From: Pseudomonas sp. B6002
GTDB lineage: Bacteria > Pseudomonadota > Gammaproteobacteria > Pseudomonadales > Pseudomonadaceae
NCBI RefSeq assembly: GCF_013385985.1
Contig: NZ_JACAOY010000005.1
Coordinates: 83,084 to 147,083, forward strand
Reading direction: 5' to 3'
Length of the DNA: 64,000 bases
This document shows positions 12,364 to 19,792 of the stretch, piece after piece. Under the pieces are notes generated by a model that saw nothing but the letters and a program-made list of their open reading frames with translations, did not search any database and was not told where the DNA came from. Within the stretch, counting starts at the first letter, position 1. The number at the start of each line of letters is the position of its first letter. A program made the position numbers and the translations under genes.

Positions 12364-12477
12364 CGGCAGGTCGCGCAGAATGCTGCGCTTGACCTCACCT
12401 TGTTGCCACTATATATAGCGTTGCCGCGACAGGCGCCAACTGCCTTTCACTTCTCGAATTCAGGAATTTTCCGATCC

Positions 12478-15099
12478 ATGGGCAAATCGCTGGTCATTGT
12501 GGAATCCCCGGCTAAGGCCAAGACCATCAACAAGTACTTGGGCAACGAGTACGTGGTGAAGTCGAGTATCGGCCATATCCGAGACCTGCCCACCAGCGGT
12601 TCGGCTAGCGCCAGCAAGGAGCCAGCCGCCAAGCGCGGCAAGGCGGCTGCGGGCGAAGGTCCGGTGCTCACCCCTAAAGAGAAAGCGCGCAAGCAGCTGG
12701 TCTCGCGCATGGGTGTGGACCCGGATCATGGCTGGAAGGCCAAGTACGAGATCCTTCCGGGCAAGGAAAAGGTCATCGAAGAGCTGCGCCGGCTCGCCAA
12801 GGATGCCGACACCATCTATCTCGCAACGGACTTGGACCGCGAAGGGGAAGCCATTGCCTGGCACCTGCGGGAAGCCATCGGCGGTGATGACAGCCGCTAC
12901 AAGCGTGTGGTGTTCAACGAAATCACCAAGAAAGCCATCCAGGAAGCTTTCTCCAAGCCGGGCGAACTGGACATCGACCGTGTCAACGCCCAGCAGGCCC
13001 GTCGTTTCCTCGACCGCGTCGTGGGCTACATGGTTTCGCCGCTGCTGTGGGCCAAGATCGCCCGTGGCTTGTCGGCCGGCCGTGTGCAATCGGTTGCCGT
13101 GAAGCTGGTGGTGGAGCGTGAGCGCGAGATTCGTGCGTTCATCCCTGAAGAATACTGGGAAGTCCATGCTGACCTCGGCACCGCCAAGGGCGCCAACGTG
13201 CGCTTTGAAGTGGCCCGCGAAAAAGGCGAAGCCTTCAAGCCGCTGAACGAAGCCCAGGCCATGGCTGCGCTGGAAAAGCTCAAGGCGTCCAGCTACAGCA
13301 TCGTCAAGCGCGAAGACAAACCGACCAGCAGCAAGCCGTCGGCGCCGTTCATCACCTCCACCCTGCAGCAGGCCGCGAGTAACCGCCTGGGCTTCGGCGT
13401 GAAGAAAACCATGATGATGGCCCAGCGTTTGTACGAAGCTGGCTACATCACGTATATGCGTACTGACTCCACCAACCTGTCGGTGGACGCGGTCGCGATG
13501 GCGCGTACTTATATTGAAGGCGAGTTCGGCAAGAAGTACCTGCCGGAGAGCCCGAACGTCTACAGCAGCAAGGAAGGCGCACAGGAGGCTCACGAAGCGA
13601 TCCGTCCTTCCGACGCCAACACCACGCCTGCCAAGCTGAGCGGTATGGAGCGTGACGCTGAGCGCCTCTACGAGCTGATCTGGCGCCAGTTCCTGGCCTG
13701 CCAGATGCTGCCGGCGCAATACCTGTCCACCACGGTTACCGTGGCGGCCTCCGACTTCGAGCTGCGCGCCAAGGGCCGTATCCTCAAGTTCGACGGCTAC
13801 ACCCGCGTGATGCCGCAGATCGCCAAGCCTGGCGATGACGACGTGCTGCCGGACATGGCCCAGGGCGATGTGTTGAAGCTGATCAAGCTTGATCCGTCCC
13901 AGCACTTCACCAAGCCACCGGCGCGCTACTCGGAAGCCAGCCTGGTCAAAGAGATGGAAAAACGCGGTATCGGTCGTCCTTCGACCTATGCGGCGATCAT
14001 CTCCACCATCCAGGACCGTGGCTACGTGGCGCTGCACAACCGTCGTTTCTACTCGGAAAAGATGGGCGACATCGTCACCGAGCGACTGTCCGAGAGCTTC
14101 TCCAACCTGATGGACTACGGCTTCACGGCTGGCATGGAAGAGAACCTCGATGACGTGGCTCAGGGCGAACGCGACTGGAAAAACGTACTGGACGAGTTCT
14201 ACGGTGACTTCAAGAAGAAACTCGAAGTAGCCGAAAGCCCGGAAAGCGGCATGCGCGCCAACCAGCCGGTGATGACTGACATCCCGTGCCAGACCTGCGG
14301 CCGTCCGATGCAGATCCGTACCGCCTCCACTGGCGTGTTCCTCGGCTGCTCGGGCTACAGCCTGCCGCCGAAAGAGCGTTGCAAGGCCACCGTCAACCTG
14401 GTGCCGGGCGATGAAATCGCCGCCGATGACGAGGGTGAATCCGAGTCGCTGGTACTGCGTGGCAAGCACCGTTGCCCGATCTGCAGCACGGCGATGGATG
14501 CCTACCTGCTGGATGAAAAGCACAAGCTGCACATCTGCGGTAACAACCCGGACTGCAACGGCTACGAGATCGAAGAGGGCACCTACCGCATCAAGGGCTA
14601 TGAAGGCCCGAGCCTGGAGTGCGACAAGTGCGGCAGCGAGATGCAGCTCAAGACCGGCCGTTTCGGCAAGTTCTTCGGTTGCACCAACCCGACGTGCAAG
14701 AACACCCGCAAGCTGCTCAAAAGCGGCGATGCGGCGCCGCCGAAGATGGACCCGGTGAAGATGCCTGAGCTCAAGTGCGAGAAGGTCAACGACACCTACA
14801 TCCTGCGTGACGGTGCTTCGGGGCTGTTCCTGGCTGCCAGCCAGTTCCCGAAAAACCGCGAGACCCGTGCGCCGCTGGTGCTGGAGATCGTGCCGCACAA
14901 GGATGAGATCGATCCGAAGTACCACTTCCTGTGCGAAGCGCCGAAGAAGGATCCCGATGGTCGTCCGGCGGTGATCCGCTACAGCCGCAAGACCAAGGAG
15001 CAATACGTGCAGACCGAAGTGGACGGCAAGCCTACGGGCTGGAAAGCGTTCTACGACGGAGGCAAGTGGAAGGTCGAGGACAAGCGCCAGGGCGCTTGA
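12478..15099 (+). CDS. topA: DNA topoisomerase I (type IA)
   Basis: 873 residues; relaxes negative supercoils. The start [16 protein letters not shown] is the family N-terminus (TOPRIM domain); the frame is open upstream to 12400 but without family sequence. TOPRIM acidic residues are in [15 protein letters not shown]; the catalytic Tyr is in [10 protein letters not shown] (about Tyr326). The C-terminal part has three four-cysteine zinc ribbons (CQTCGRPM..., CPICSTAM..., CDKCGSEM...) and a further C-terminal domain without cysteine pairs. A terminator follows within 20 bases. Confidence 0.96.
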   Translation: MGKSLVIVESPAKAKTINKYLGNEYVVKSSIGHIRDLPTSGSASASKEPAAKRGKAAAGEGPVLTPKEKARKQLVSRMGVDPDHGWKAKYEILPGKEKVIEELRRLAKDADTIYLATDLDREGEAIAWHLREAIGGDDSRYKRVVFNEITKKAIQEAFSKPGELDIDRVNAQQARRFLDRVVGYMVSPLLWAKIARGLSAGRVQSVAVKLVVEREREIRAFIPEEYWEVHADLGTAKGANVRFEVAREKGEAFKPLNEAQAMAALEKLKASSYSIVKREDKPTSSKPSAPFITSTLQQAASNRLGFGVKKTMMMAQRLYEAGYITYMRTDSTNLSVDAVAMARTYIEGEFGKKYLPESPNVYSSKEGAQEAHEAIRPSDANTTPAKLSGMERDAERLYELIWRQFLACQMLPAQYLSTTVTVAASDFELRAKGRILKFDGYTRVMPQIAKPGDDDVLPDMAQGDVLKLIKLDPSQHFTKPPARYSEASLVKEMEKRGIGRPSTYAAIISTIQDRGYVALHNRRFYSEKMGDIVTERLSESFSNLMDYGFTAGMEENLDDVAQGERDWKNVLDEFYGDFKKKLEVAESPESGMRANQPVMTDIPCQTCGRPMQIRTASTGVFLGCSGYSLPPKERCKATVNLVPGDEIAADDEGESESLVLRGKHRCPICSTAMDAYLLDEKHKLHICGNNPDCNGYEIEEGTYRIKGYEGPSLECDKCGSEMQLKTGRFGKFFGCTNPTCKNTRKLLKSGDAAPPKMDPVKMPELKCEKVNDTYILRDGASGLFLAASQFPKNRETRAPLVLEIVPHKDEIDPKYHFLCEAPKKDPDGRPAVIRYSRKTKEQYVQTEVDGKPTGWKAFYDGGKWKVEDKRQGA

Positions 15100-15118
15100 T
15101 CGACTAGTCTGCGAAATA

Positions 15119-15149
15119 CAAAGGCCGCCTTCATAGGCGGCCTTTTTTT
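15119..15149 (+). terminator. Terminator of topA
   Basis: The stem AAAGGCCGCCT / AGGCGGCCTTT is followed by a T-run. Confidence 0.93.
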
Positions 15150-15175
15150 GGTGTAGAGGCGAGGGGCGCCTAGCC

Positions 15176-15260
15176 CTTGCTCGCGAAAATTGTTAACGAT
15201 GACGTGGGAGGCCTGATACATAATGGCGCTCTCAGGTTGTTCGCGAGCAAGCTTGCTCCC
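15176..15260. repeat. Diverged REP-like inverted repeat (CTTGCTCGCGAA type)
   Basis: CTTGCTCGCGAA at 15176-15187 is matched by TTCGCGAGCAAG at 15240-15251, extended by CTTGCTCCCG. This core differs from the other REP units in the window. Confidence 0.6.
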
Positions 15261-15302
15261 GTGCCGCCAGCATCACGCCTATTCGTTGTGGAGATTGCCG
15301 TC

Positions 15303-15824
15303 ATGGCCAACGAACTCTATACCCGTACCAATCAGAAAATTTACTTCGCGGGTTTGTCCCTGGAAGCCCTTGGCCGCGCCGAGGAAGGGAAAGAGATGAA
15401 CGCCATCGCGCTGGTCCAGGCGGGGCGTGAAGCGGCCTTGTTTCACCTGTACGGCGCCTTGCTGGGCCTATGCCATGAAATCGCCGGGTTCTACCGCTTG
15501 CCTCAGGCCGGTTCGCCCCGTGCAGAGATGATCATGAATCGCGAAGTGTTGGACACGATGGCGATTCCCGAGCTGGCCGAATTGGTGGAAATGGCTCAAA
15601 GCCCTGACAGTTGGGTCGCGCGTTTGCTCAAGGCTCATGCGGATATGTTCCAGCCGCCGCGTATTCCTCATGTGCCGAAGGGCGACGTGACGCAGCCATT
15701 GATCGTCGCGGTTGCAGTGGAAGAGGAAGAGCCCAAGCCATTGAGCCGGGAAGAGCTGGAGAGCTGGCGTCAGGAATTGAAAAAGATGGCGCTGCGCTTT
15801 CGCGAAGGCCTTAACGAATGCTGA
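15303..15824 (+). CDS. DUF6586 family protein
   Basis: A 173-residue cytoplasmic protein starting MANELYTRTNQKIYFA, with GGAG ~10 bases before the ATG; the longer frame from 15177 runs through repeat DNA. It is mainly helical, with an acidic stretch EEEEPKPLSREELESW near residues 142-157. I recognise it as the Pseudomonas family DUF6586, usually next to the small gene that follows. No catalytic motif is visible; function unknown. Confidence 0.75.
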   Translation: MANELYTRTNQKIYFAGLSLEALGRAEEGKEMNAIALVQAGREAALFHLYGALLGLCHEIAGFYRLPQAGSPRAEMIMNREVLDTMAIPELAELVEMAQSPDSWVARLLKAHADMFQPPRIPHVPKGDVTQPLIVAVAVEEEEPKPLSREELESWRQELKKMALRFREGLNEC

Positions 15825-15830
15825 TGATTG

Positions 15831-15917
15831 TGTAGGCGCCGGCTTGCCGGCGATGCGGACGCCTCGGTGTGTCAGGCACATCGCGCTGATGGCATCGCCG
15901 GCAAGCCAGCTCCTACG
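15831..15917. repeat. REPIN, GTAGGCGCCGGCTTGCCGGC type
   Basis: Inverted units TGTAGGCGCCGGCTTGCCGG and the partner reading CCGGCAAGCCAGCTCCTACG enclose a ~35-base spacer between two plus-strand genes. The arms are not perfectly matched (GGCGCC against CAGCTCC). Confidence 0.85.
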
Positions 15918-16021
15918 CGTCAACGACCATTCATCAAGCTGTAAAGAAACCTCTTCAGATCCTCAGCGGGGCCGGGTGGATGACTGATATAATCCCGGCC
16001 TTTCGTGGAGAACAGACTTTT

Positions 16022-16255
16022 ATGCCGACGTCCTTTCTGGAAATTGTTGAGTTGCCTGACGGCCGAATCGAGCTGCGCCGGGCAGAGGACGAGGGTTCTC
16101 TGGTTATTCTGGATTTTTCCGAGGACGCCAAAGCGTTCCTGCAAGGCCAGCACGTGGAAGTGGCGAAAGCCATGTTGAGCGTGGGTGTGCAGATGGCCGG
16201 TCGTTTGGCCGAAGGCGAACCGGAAAAAGAAGAGGGGCCGCGGGTTCTGCACTAA
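16022..16255 (+). CDS. Conserved 77-residue protein of unknown function
   Basis: Starts MPTSFLEIVELPDGRIEL, with GGAGAA ~11 bases upstream. It is an acidic soluble protein: a beta-rich N-terminal half (IELRRAEDEGSLVILDF), a helix (residues ~38-60) and a charged tail. No known domain is recognised. The position just before the sulA-lexA unit seems conserved in Pseudomonas (from memory). It lies convergent with sulA across a large palindrome. Confidence 0.65.
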   Translation: MPTSFLEIVELPDGRIELRRAEDEGSLVILDFSEDAKAFLQGQHVEVAKAMLSVGVQMAGRLAEGEPEKEEGPRVLH

Positions 16256-16291
16256 ACCCTGTGAAGACGCCGTCTATGATTGCGCGATTTT

Positions 16292-16422
16292 TGTAGTGAG
16301 CGGGCTTGCCCGCGCTGGGCTGCGAAGCAGCCCCAAACCAGGCACCGCGTAATTTCTGATATACCGCTTTAGTCAATTTAGGGCTGCTTCGCAACCCAGC
16401 GCGGGCAAGCCCGCTCACTACA
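16292..16422. repeat. Long REPIN of the GTAGTGAGCGGGCTTGCCCG type
   Basis: The arms are about 40 bases each: TGTAGTGAGCGGGCTTGCCC continuing through CGCGCTGGGCTGCGAAGCAG, and its inverse ending at 16422. They enclose a ~45-base AT-richer loop. It is a different family from the GGAGC-type units and reappears as a single unit at 59911-59957. Confidence 0.92.
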
Positions 16423-16451
16423 GAAGCCCAGCGCAGGCTTGGCTACCCTGT

Positions 16452-16925
16452 TTATCCCAATCGAATATTCAAACTCTGCGCATCACCCGTGCGTGCAGCA
16501 CTGATCAGCTGTTGCTTGGCCGCAGCATTCAGCGGGTTCAACCAGCTTACCACCGTGTGGCTACGCCCCAGGCGCAACGCCTCGCACGTCAATTGTTGAG
16601 CGCTCTGCGTGCCGCGGGGTTGCAGCAGCAGGATACGCTCACGATTGAGGCCTGCGTCCCGCAACCAGGCCTGGGTCAGGCTGGCCGGTGGGGCGATCAG
16701 CGTCAGCCAGCGAGCATCCTGCTCTTCGCTCAATTCACGCAGGACTGGCGCCAGCAGGCTCAGGCAGCTCCCGGCCGTACCGCGCAACGACAATTCACTG
16801 AACGCCTCAGGCTCGGCGCTCCAGGGCGCTTCGACCGTTTCCTTGAGGATGGGCGCAAGGGGTTGGGCCATGAAGGCCTCGAACAGCGACAGTTGTGTGT
16901 GTTGTGGGGTATGAACGAGCTGCAT
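16452..16925 (-). CDS. sulA: SOS cell-division inhibitor SulA
   Basis: 157 residues. SulA blocks FtsZ polymerisation during DNA damage. Its core, with ELSLRGTAGSCLSLLAPVLREL, WLTLIAPP and RILLLQPRGTQSAQQLTCEALRLG..., follows the RecA-like SulA fold. The ATG has AGGAGG 5 bases upstream. It starts 10 bases after the lexA stop on the same strand, so it is expressed from the lexA promoter and induced by SOS through the two LexA boxes; no separate LexA box is seen in the 10-base gap. Confidence 0.88.
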   Translation of the reverse strand: MQLVHTPQHTQLSLFEAFMAQPLAPILKETVEAPWSAEPEAFSELSLRGTAGSCLSLLAPVLRELSEEQDARWLTLIAPPASLTQAWLRDAGLNRERILLLQPRGTQSAQQLTCEALRLGRSHTVVSWLNPLNAAAKQQLISAARTGDAQSLNIRLG

Positions 16926-16935
16926 GGTGCCTCCT

Positions 16936-17544
16936 TTAGCGGCGAATAACGCCGACGCTCAAGCCTTCGATCACCAGGTCCTGATCTTTCAGGTTCACTT
17001 CAATCGGGGCGAACTCAGGGTTCTCGGCCAACAGCCAGACCTTGCTGCCTTCACGCTTGAAGCGCTTCACGGTGACTTCATCACCGATACGGGCAACGAC
17101 GATCTGGCCATTACGGGCTTCGCGGGTGGTATGGACGGCCAGGAGGTCGCCATCGAAAATGCCCACGTCCTTCATGCTCATGCCATGGACCCGCAACAGG
17201 TAGTCGGCGCGAGGATGGAAGAAGGTCGGATTGATGTTGCATGACTCTTCGACGTGCTGTTGCGCCAGGATCGGCGCACCGGCTGCGACGCGACCGATGA
17301 TCGGCAGTGTCGATTCGTCGGCCTTGGCTTCGAAACCAGGAATGCGGATACCGCGTGAAGCCCCCGGAGTCATCTCGATCGCGCCTTTGCGGGCGAGGGC
17401 CTTGAGGTGTTCCTCGGCGGCGTTGGGGGACTTGAATCCCAGTTCCAGCGCAATTTCCGCTCGTGTCGGCGGGTAGCCGTTGTCATCGAGGCAGCGCTTG
17501 ATAAAAGCCAGAATCTCAGCTTGGCGTGGCGTCAGTTTTAGCAT
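16936..17544 (-). CDS. lexA: SOS repressor LexA
   Basis: 202 residues. The N-terminal winged helix (1-70) has the DNA-contact segment [23 protein letters not shown]. The C-terminal S24 peptidase domain has the self-cleavage bond Ala88-Gly89 in RVAAGAP, catalytic Ser123 in HGMSMKD and Lys160 in EVTVKRF. It represses SOS genes until RecA filaments trigger autocleavage. It is first in a two-gene unit with sulA and controlled by itself through the boxes at 17555-17589. Confidence 0.97.
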   Translation of the reverse strand: MLKLTPRQAEILAFIKRCLDDNGYPPTRAEIALELGFKSPNAAEEHLKALARKGAIEMTPGASRGIRIPGFEAKADESTLPIIGRVAAGAPILAQQHVEESCNINPTFFHPRADYLLRVHGMSMKDVGIFDGDLLAVHTTREARNGQIVVARIGDEVTVKRFKREGSKVWLLAENPEFAPIEVNLKDQDLVIEGLSVGVIRR

Positions 17545-17554
17545 GTTGATCGCT

Positions 17555-17589
17555 CTGTCTTTTTATACAGTGACTGGGATTATATACAG
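17555..17589 (-). promoter_or_regulatory. Two tandem LexA (SOS) boxes
   Basis: CTGTCTTTTTATACAG (17555-17570) and CTGGGATTATATACAG (17574-17589) both fit CTG-N10-CAG. They lie 10-45 bases upstream of the lexA start and imply autoregulation of lexA-sulA. Confidence 0.92.
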
Positions 17590-17748
17590 TGAACTGCGCT
17601 TGGCAATCATCCTTTTCCAGCACTCCGCTGGACGGTCATTCGTCACCCTTCCTACAAGGCAGGGATAGCGCTGCCTACAGACCTCGATGGATGTGATTAA
17701 ATAGCGATGAAATAGATGACTGCCCGGCCGGAAAACGGACCCTCAGGG

Positions 17749-17777
17749 TTGACAAGACACAACCTGAAACGTATGTT
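17749..17777 (+). promoter_or_regulatory. psrA promoter (sigma-70 type)
   Basis: TTGACA at 17749-17754 and TATGTT at 17772-17777 are separated by 17 bases, upstream of the psrA start at 17808. The -10 element is covered by the operator below. Confidence 0.75.
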
Positions 17778-17792
17778 TCAAACAAGTGTTTG
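17766..17792 (+). promoter_or_regulatory. Two overlapping PsrA operators
   Basis: GAAAC-GTAT-GTTTC (17766-17779) and CAAAC-AAGT-GTTTG (17779-17792) are perfect palindromes sharing one base. They fit the published PsrA motif (G/CAAAC-N2-4-GTTTG/C) and cover the -10 region, so PsrA should repress its own gene. Confidence 0.85.
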
Positions 17793-17807
17793 TCAGGCGG
17801 AGTAGCC

Positions 17808-18515
17808 ATGGCCCAGTCGGAAACCGTTGAACGCATTCTCGATGCTGCCGAGCAATTGTTCGCGGAAAAAGGATTTGCTGAAACCTCATTGCGGCTGATC
17901 ACCAGCAAGGCCGGGGTCAACCTCGCCGCAGTGAACTACCATTTCGGCTCGAAAAAAGCCCTGATCCAGGCGGTATTCTCGCGCTTCCTGGGGCCTTTCT
18001 GCGCCAGCCTCGACCGTGAACTGGAGCGTCGCCAGACCAAGCCCGACAACAAGCCAAGCCTGGAAGACCTGCTGGAAATGCTGGTCGAACAAGCCTTGGT
18101 GGTTCAGCCGCGCAGCGGTAACGATCTGTCGATCTTCATGCGCCTGTTGGGCCTTGCGTTCAGCCAGAGCCAGGGGCACTTGCGCCGTTATCTGGAAGAC
18201 ATGTACGGCAAAGTTTTCCGCCGTTACATGCTGCTGGTCAACGAAGCCGCGCCGCGTATTCCTCCGATCGAGTTGTTCTGGCGTGTGCACTTCATGCTGG
18301 GCGCCGCGGCCTTCAGTATGTCTGGTATCAAGGCGCTGCGTGCGATTGCCGAGACCGATTTCGGCGTCAACACCTCCATCGAGCAGGTCATGCGCCTGAT
18401 GGTGCCGTTTCTCGCGGCTGGCATGCGTGCCGAAACCGGCGTCACCGACCCGGCCATGGCCGCCGCGCAGCTGCGCCCACGCAGCAAATCGACACCGGCT
18501 GTCGCCAAGGCGTGA
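17808..18515 (+). CDS. psrA: TetR-family regulator PsrA
   Basis: 235 residues. The N-terminal TetR helix-turn-helix (residues 8-55: ERILDAAEQLFAEKGFAETS, then ITSKAGVNLAAVNYHFGSKKAL) precedes a helical ligand domain. In pseudomonads PsrA senses long-chain fatty acids, represses fadBA and itself and activates rpoS. The position beside lexA and nagZ, as I recall from P. aeruginosa, and the self-operators support the name. The start at 17808 has GGAG 6 bases upstream. Confidence 0.93.
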   Translation: MAQSETVERILDAAEQLFAEKGFAETSLRLITSKAGVNLAAVNYHFGSKKALIQAVFSRFLGPFCASLDRELERRQTKPDNKPSLEDLLEMLVEQALVVQPRSGNDLSIFMRLLGLAFSQSQGHLRRYLEDMYGKVFRRYMLLVNEAAPRIPPIELFWRVHFMLGAAAFSMSGIKALRAIAETDFGVNTSIEQVMRLMVPFLAAGMRAETGVTDPAMAAAQLRPRSKSTPAVAKA

Positions 18516-18669
18516 CCGCCCCGGGTGTGCGCGGCCGCTTGCATCCGCTAAGCTAGCTGCCCATGCCGAATTCAGCTATTTACTCGCAACCCGCGGTTCT
18601 CACTGAGCCCTCATTGTTAATGGGGTCAGGTGAGGGCAGCGGGTTGTGTGCGTTATTTAAGGAAGGTTT

Positions 18670-19680
18670 ATGACTGCTGCCCTGCAAGGTTCATTGATGG
18701 TTGACGTTGCCGGCACCTGGCTGACGGCCGAGGATCGCCACCTGTTGCGCCAGCCGGAAGTGGGCGGGCTGATCATTTTTGCGCGCAATATCGAGCACCC
18801 GCGCCAGGTGCGGGAACTGAGCGCGGCCATTCGTGCAGTGCGTCCGGACCTGCTGTTGGCGGTCGACCAGGAAGGCGGCCGCGTGCAGCGCCTGCGTCAG
18901 GGGTTCGTGCGTCTGCCTGCCATGCGCGCACTCGCAGATAACCCCAACGCTGAATATCTGGCCGAGCAGTGTGGCTGGATCATGGCGACCGAAGTGCTGG
19001 CCGTGGGCCTGGACCTGAGTTTCGCCCCCGTGCTTGACCTGGACTACCAGCGCAGCGCCGTGGTGGGCACCCGTTCCTTTGAAGGCGACCCAGAGCGCGC
19101 AGCGCTGCTGGCTGGCGCGTTCATTCGCGGCATGAACAGCGCCGGCATGGCCGCCACCGGCAAACACTTCCCGGGCCATGGCTGGGCGGAGGCCGATTCC
19201 CACGTGGCCATCCCCAATGACGAGCGCAGCCTGGAAGAGATTCGTGCGAATGACCTGGTGCCTTTCGCACGCCTGAGCCAGCAGTTGGCGGCAGTGATGC
19301 CGGCTCACGTCATCTATCCGCAGGTTGACGCGCAGCCGGCAGGCTTCTCGCGCCGCTGGCTGCAGGACATCCTGCGTGGTGAATTGCAGTTCGACGGGGT
19401 GATTTTCAGTGATGACCTGTCGATGGCGGGGGCGCATGTGGTGGGCGACGCCGCCAGCCGCATCGAAGCGGCGCTGACAGCGGGTTGTGACATGGGGTTG
19501 GTGTGCAATGATCGCGCGGCTGCAGAACTGGCGTTGACCGCCGCCCAGCGTATGAAGGTCAAGCCATCGGCTCGAATCGCGCGGATGCGCGGCCAGGCGA
19601 TGGCGTCGACGGACTACAAGCAGGATCCGCGTTGGTTGGCGGCAGTTACCGCGCTGCGTGAAGCGCAGTTGATCGGCTGA
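18670..19680 (+). CDS. nagZ: Beta-N-acetylhexosaminidase NagZ
   Basis: 336 residues, glycoside hydrolase family 3, single TIM barrel. It removes GlcNAc from 1,6-anhydro-muropeptides in the cytoplasm during cell-wall recycling and so influences AmpC induction. The family motif KHFPGHGWAEADSHVAIP carries the mobile catalytic Asp-His loop; the nucleophile is in FSDDLSMAGA. AGGAAGG precedes the ATG. It recycles products made by transglycosylases such as slt in this window. Confidence 0.94.
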   Translation: MTAALQGSLMVDVAGTWLTAEDRHLLRQPEVGGLIIFARNIEHPRQVRELSAAIRAVRPDLLLAVDQEGGRVQRLRQGFVRLPAMRALADNPNAEYLAEQCGWIMATEVLAVGLDLSFAPVLDLDYQRSAVVGTRSFEGDPERAALLAGAFIRGMNSAGMAATGKHFPGHGWAEADSHVAIPNDERSLEEIRANDLVPFARLSQQLAAVMPAHVIYPQVDAQPAGFSRRWLQDILRGELQFDGVIFSDDLSMAGAHVVGDAASRIEAALTAGCDMGLVCNDRAAAELALTAAQRMKVKPSARIARMRGQAMASTDYKQDPRWLAAVTALREAQLIG

Positions 19681-19696
19681 AAACTGCGGTGCGCCC

Positions 19697-19780
19697 ATCG
19701 CAGGCAAGCCAGCTCCCACATTCGACCGCAGTTATCTTGAAGAAACGCGGTCACCTGTGGGAGCTGGCTTGCCTGCGATA
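19697..19780. repeat. REPIN, GTGGGAGCTGGCTTGCCTGC type
   Basis: Units reading TCGCAGGCAAGCCAGCTCCC and its inverse enclose a ~37-base spacer between the convergent nagZ and helicase genes. Confidence 0.9.
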
Positions 19781-19792
19781 GCGATCTGACAG

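Noticed and set aside
18560-18650. Inverted repeat between psrA and nagZ as a terminator
   Set aside because: Arms are imperfect, no T-run follows, and it may be incidental.
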